From NCBI RefSeq assembly GCF_900177325.1, contig NZ_FXBL01000004.1, positions 1,550,001 to 1,614,000 on the forward strand: DNA of 64,000 bases. Reading direction: 5' to 3'. This DNA comes from Mesorhizobium australicum (GTDB taxonomy: Bacteria; Pseudomonadota; Alphaproteobacteria; Rhizobiales; Rhizobiaceae). A program made the translations under genes and the position numbers. This document shows, piece by piece, positions 61,350 to 64,000 of this stretch. Position 1 is the stretch's first letter; every line of letters starts with the position of its first letter. The notes beneath the pieces are model-generated. The model saw only the letters and a list, made by a program, of their open reading frames with translations. It did not search any database and was not told the origin of the DNA.

Positions 61350-62567
61350 ATGACGAGGTTGTCACATGTGGCCAAAATCGCCTCGCTGGCGGTTGGAGCC
61401 ACGCTGCTGCTGGCTGGGACGGGCAGCGCGCAGATTGGGAACGGGGCGCAGACTATCGAAGCCTTTCCGTCGGGCCAGTCTTCGGCTTCGGCCCCCGTCG
61501 GTCCGGGACTGAGCCGCCTGCCTACCACGACGCCCACGGTGACGCCCTATGCGTCCACCGGCGGAACGCCGCCCGTCGGCAATGCCGCTGGTGCAATCGG
61601 CGAAAGCGGGGTGGGCAGCAATGCCTACGGCCTGAACACCTCGTACAAGTGGCCTTACACCATTGCCCGAGTGGCGGTGACTGGCGCACCATATAATACG
61701 ACCAACGGCGCAGCGGTGCCTGTCTCGAGCCGTCCTTATCGCTATGCCGGCAAGCTCTGGATGCGTTTTGGCTCAAGCTGGTACGTCTGCACCGCTTCGC
61801 TCGTGAAGAAGGGCGTGCTGATCACCGCCGCGCACTGCGTGCACAACTATGGCCAGGGCCAGGCGGGCTTCGCCGATGAAGTTCGCTGGTATCCTTCGAA
61901 CTACGCCGCAGCCGGCGGACCGTTCGGCTTCTACACAGGGCAGTCCTGGCGCGTTCCGACGCCGTATGTGAACGGCACGGATACCTGCCAGACAGGTGCC
62001 ACGGGTGTTGTCTGCAACAACGACATCGCCACCGTGCGCCTCGCGCCCCGGAACGGCGCCTATCCGGGAACCACGATGGGCGGCTGGTATGCCTATGGCT
62101 GGAACGGATACAGCTTCCTCGCGACGCCGATCTTCGGCAATGCGACGGTCGCGGCGATCACCCAGATCGGCTATCCGGTCGCGATCGACAACGGCTACCA
62201 GATGCTGCGCGGTGACTCGTTCGGCAAGTTCATCGCCATGACCGGTTCCAACGGCAAGGCGCTGAGGAACACCCAGCTCGGCTCCGCCATGACCGGCGGC
62301 TCGTCGGGCGGGCCGTGGCTGGTGAACTTCGGCACGGCGCCGGTCGTCACCGGCAGCGCGTCGCTCGGCAAGGCCGGTACGGTTGGACGCAACATCGTCG
62401 TGGGCGTCACGAGCTGGGGCTATACCACGGTCGGCATCAACGTCCAGGGCGCGTCCTGGTTCGGCCAGAACGCCGAGTTCCCGCTGGCCAGCTACGGTGC
62501 TTACGGCGCCGGCAACATCGGCAAGCTCATGCAGGACACATGCACCGCGAACCCGGGCAACTGCTGA
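61350..62567 (+). CDS. Secreted trypsin-like serine protease
   Basis: A 405-residue exported protease. A signal peptide is seen (VAKIASLAVGATLLLAG, cleavage near GSAQ), followed by a Ser/Thr/Pro/Gly-rich stretch (about 30-100) and a chymotrypsin-fold domain with all three catalytic residues: LITAAHCVH (His162), CNNDIATVRL (Asp225) and TGGSSGGPWL (Ser319). The Gly/Asn/Tyr-rich composition is unlike its neighbours. A strong ribosome site ctggaggatagg precedes the ATG. The AT-rich region and the tRNA before it make horizontal origin plausible. Targets are unknown. Confidence 0.9.
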   Translation: MTRLSHVAKIASLAVGATLLLAGTGSAQIGNGAQTIEAFPSGQSSASAPVGPGLSRLPTTTPTVTPYASTGGTPPVGNAAGAIGESGVGSNAYGLNTSYKWPYTIARVAVTGAPYNTTNGAAVPVSSRPYRYAGKLWMRFGSSWYVCTASLVKKGVLITAAHCVHNYGQGQAGFADEVRWYPSNYAAAGGPFGFYTGQSWRVPTPYVNGTDTCQTGATGVVCNNDIATVRLAPRNGAYPGTTMGGWYAYGWNGYSFLATPIFGNATVAAITQIGYPVAIDNGYQMLRGDSFGKFIAMTGSNGKALRNTQLGSAMTGGSSGGPWLVNFGTAPVVTGSASLGKAGTVGRNIVVGVTSWGYTTVGINVQGASWFGQNAEFPLASYGAYGAGNIGKLMQDTCTANPGNC

Positions 62568-62594
62568 GCTGAGCAGCTGCTGACTTGAAAGATG

Positions 62595-62624
62595 GGGCCT
62601 CCGGGTAATTCCGGGGGCCCTTTT
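62595..62624 (+). terminator. Rho-independent terminator after the protease gene
   Basis: GGGCCTCCGG and CCGGGGGCCC form a ten-pair stem with one T-G pair, closed by a loop of about five bases, followed by TTTT. It ends the protease message 28 bases after the stop. Confidence 0.88.
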
Positions 62625-62788
62625 CATTGGTTGAGCAGCGTCTCCGCCGGCCAGCTACACTTCATTCAGGGCGCGTTCGGACACCGCGGGTACTCCGTCC
62701 TTCGCCGTCTTGCTGCATATCGCGTCTATCGCCGGCTTGATATCGCCACTCTCTGCGCGTATCTGCCGGCTGTATCGGAGATGAATCC

Positions 62789-63058
62789 ATGCCCGACGGC
62801 GTGAATCGCATTCTTGGCGACAGCCCGCTGCGCCTGCTCTTGAAGCTGGTGGTCGCGTCCTTCATCGTCGGCATGATCATGGCCTCGCTCGGCCTGTCGC
62901 CGTGGGATATCCTCATCGGCGCCCGCGATTTCCTGGTCCGGCTCTGGAACATGGGCTTTTCCGCCATCGACCAGTTCCTGGGTTACATCCTGCTGGGCGC
63001 GGCGGTCGTGGTGCCGATCTGGCTGATCCTTCGGCTCGTCAACTACCGCCGCAACTGA
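62789..63058 (+). CDS. DUF6460 family small membrane protein
   Basis: An 89-residue protein with two membrane spans (LLLKLVVASFIVGMIMASLG and FLGYILLGAAVVVPIWLILR). The blocks GDSPLRLLLKL and LSPWDILIGARDF are those I associate with DUF6460, a small rhizobial family of unknown function. The start follows cggagatgaatcc. No operon partner is evident. The 160 bases before it hold nothing I can name. Confidence 0.85.
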   Translation: MPDGVNRILGDSPLRLLLKLVVASFIVGMIMASLGLSPWDILIGARDFLVRLWNMGFSAIDQFLGYILLGAAVVVPIWLILRLVNYRRN

Positions 63059-63095
63059 TCGCGGCTTCCAGGACGAGGGCGCCGTTTGGGAGCGC

Positions 63096-64000
63096 CTAAT
63101 CCAGCGTTGCTTCTGCCCAGCGCTCTGTTGCGCTGTCACGGATGTCGCGGATAGAGGCGAGGCCCTCCCTGGCGGCGAAGCGGGACAGGCCGGATACAAT
63201 TTCGCCCGGCAGGCCGGGCCCCGCAAAGATCATCCCCGTATAGAGCTGGACGAGATCGGCCCCGGCGCGGATCTTCTCGATCGCCGTCTCAGTTGTGTCG
63301 ATCCCGCCGACGCCGACCAGCGGAAAATCCGGCCCCAGCCTCAGGCGCATCCGCGCGAGCATCGCCGTCGAGCGGTGGAAAAGGGGACGACCCGACAGCC
63401 CGCCCGCCTGCTTCGCCGTCTCCGTGTCTTGAACGCCGGCGCGGGAAAGCGTGGTGTTCGACACGATCAGTCCATCCAGCTTCTGCGTGAGCAACTCGGC
63501 GGCAATGTCGTCGAGATCGGCATCGACGAGATCCGGCGCGATCTTCAGGAAGATCGGCGTCGCAACTCCCGTCCCGGCGCGCGCCGCGATCACCCTGCCC
63601 AGCAGTTCGGCGAGTGCCTCGCGGCTCTGCAGCGCCCGCAGTCCTGGTGTGTTCGGCGAGGAGATGTTGACGGTCAGGTAGGACGCGCTCCTCGCAAAGG
63701 TACGCACCCCGGCCTCGTAGTCCGCGATCCGGTCGGCCGAATCCTTGTTGGCGCCGATGTTGACGCCGACAATGCCGCCGCCCCGCCGCTTTGCCAGTCT
63801 CTGCGCCAGTGCCGCATGTCCCTGATTGTTGAAGCCGAGACGGTTGATCACGCCGCGGTCGCTCATCAGGCGGAAGATGCGCGGCTTCGGATTGCCCGAT
63901 TGGGGCAAGGGGGTAACCGTCCCGACCTCCGCGAAGCCGAACCCCAGCCGCAGCAGCGCGTCCGGAATCTCGCCGTTCTTGTCGTAGCCCGCCGCCATGC
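63096..64000 (-). CDS. pyrD: Dihydroorotate dehydrogenase (quinone), N-terminus cut by window edge
   Basis: An FMN enzyme that oxidises dihydroorotate to orotate in pyrimidine synthesis and passes electrons to quinone. At least the last 300 residues are visible: AAGYDKNGEIPDALLRLG, VGTVTPLPQSGNPKPRIFRL, VINRLGFNNQG, GVNIGANKDS, YLTVNISSPNTPGLRALQ (catalytic Ser region) and VGVGGIDTTETAIEKIRAGA for phosphate binding. The order and the KDS motif mark class 2 (membrane) enzymes. The start lies beyond 64000; about 50 N-terminal residues with the membrane helix are missing. Confidence 0.95.
   Translation of the reverse strand, partial: MAAGYDKNGEIPDALLRLGFGFAEVGTVTPLPQSGNPKPRIFRLMSDRGVINRLGFNNQGHAALAQRLAKRRGGGIVGVNIGANKDSADRIADYEAGVRTFARSASYLTVNISSPNTPGLRALQSREALAELLGRVIAARAGTGVATPIFLKIAPDLVDADLDDIAAELLTQKLDGLIVSNTTLSRAGVQDTETAKQAGGLSGRPLFHRSTAMLARMRLRLGPDFPLVGVGGIDTTETAIEKIRAGADLVQLYTGMIFAGPGLPGEIVSGLSRFAAREGLASIRDIRDSATERWAEATLD

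Noticed and set aside
1..64000. CRISPR arrays, transposases, integrases or phage genes
   Set aside because: No regularly spaced repeats and no such proteins were found on either strand.

Overview
The window is a 64 kb, high-GC stretch of chromosome from an alphaproteobacterium of the Hyphomicrobiales (Rhizobiales), most likely Phyllobacteriaceae (Mesorhizobium/Aminobacter/Nitratireductor-like). The evidence is the GcrA cell-cycle regulator, a PodJ-type polarity protein with Sel1 repeats, a class I lysyl-tRNA synthetase, the argD-argF-hslO order, a SAM-II riboswitch before metZ, the rhizobial beta-oxidation operon behind a MerR regulator, and RIME-like intergenic repeats. This assignment is inference from gene content. 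I saw no insertion sequence, prophage, rRNA or CRISPR array; the window is mostly core chromosome with three toxin-antitoxin modules and one AT-rich spot next to a tRNA.

Layout. 1-5 kb: a dipeptide-binding protein (truncated by the window edge), an acyl-CoA ligase with a long Lys/Ala/Pro tail, a tiny conserved-looking gene and an alpha/beta hydrolase. 5-12.8 kb: a sulfurtransferase, pgi with a HAD phosphatase, a MocR regulator, an MttB-like methyltransferase and a nitronate monooxygenase. 12.9-22.1 kb: a membrane-anchored unknown, then the ligase-associated DNA repair set (ATP-dependent ligase, MBL exonuclease, Lhr-Core helicase, PdeM phosphoesterase), split by a small unknown gene, a methyltransferase and a HigBA-type toxin-antitoxin module. 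22.1-28.1 kb: a DUF3429 protein, a TIGR02186 protein, a TauE/SafE permease and podJ. 28.5-37.1 kb: a MerR regulator and the beta-oxidation genes (two acyl-CoA dehydrogenases, OsmC, thiolase, fused hydratase/dehydrogenase, thioesterase). 37-50 kb: an isomerase, an S24 regulator, a degenerate nuclease, lysK, a Phd/PemK-like module, TerB, sterol desaturase, a solute-binding protein, a glycosyltransferase, PPK2, phoR-phoU and a second Phd/PemK-like module. 50-57 kb: gcrA, a candidate structured RNA, argD-argF-hslO, apaG, a CDP-alcohol phosphatidyltransferase, ridA and metZ with its riboswitch. 57-64 kb: dCTP deaminase, a small secreted protein, a voltage-gated cation channel, a dipeptidase, tRNA-Gly, a secreted trypsin-like protease, a DUF6460 protein and pyrD (truncated by the window edge).

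How the parts work together. Three copies of one palindromic site (near 12.77, 28.42 and 29.12 kb) tie the MerR regulator to its own gene, to the beta-oxidation operon and to the distant nitronate monooxygenase gene, which looks like a LiuR-type regulon. The ligase, exonuclease, Lhr and PdeM genes together match a known bacterial nucleic-acid repair gene set. Two paralogous Phd/PemK-like modules share a WPGPDLRP toxin motif; one has a promoter buried in a perfect inverted repeat. The stretch between gcrA and argD carries a promoter-like element, several stem-loops and an intrinsic terminator but no gene, and is the best candidate for an undescribed RNA or attenuator.
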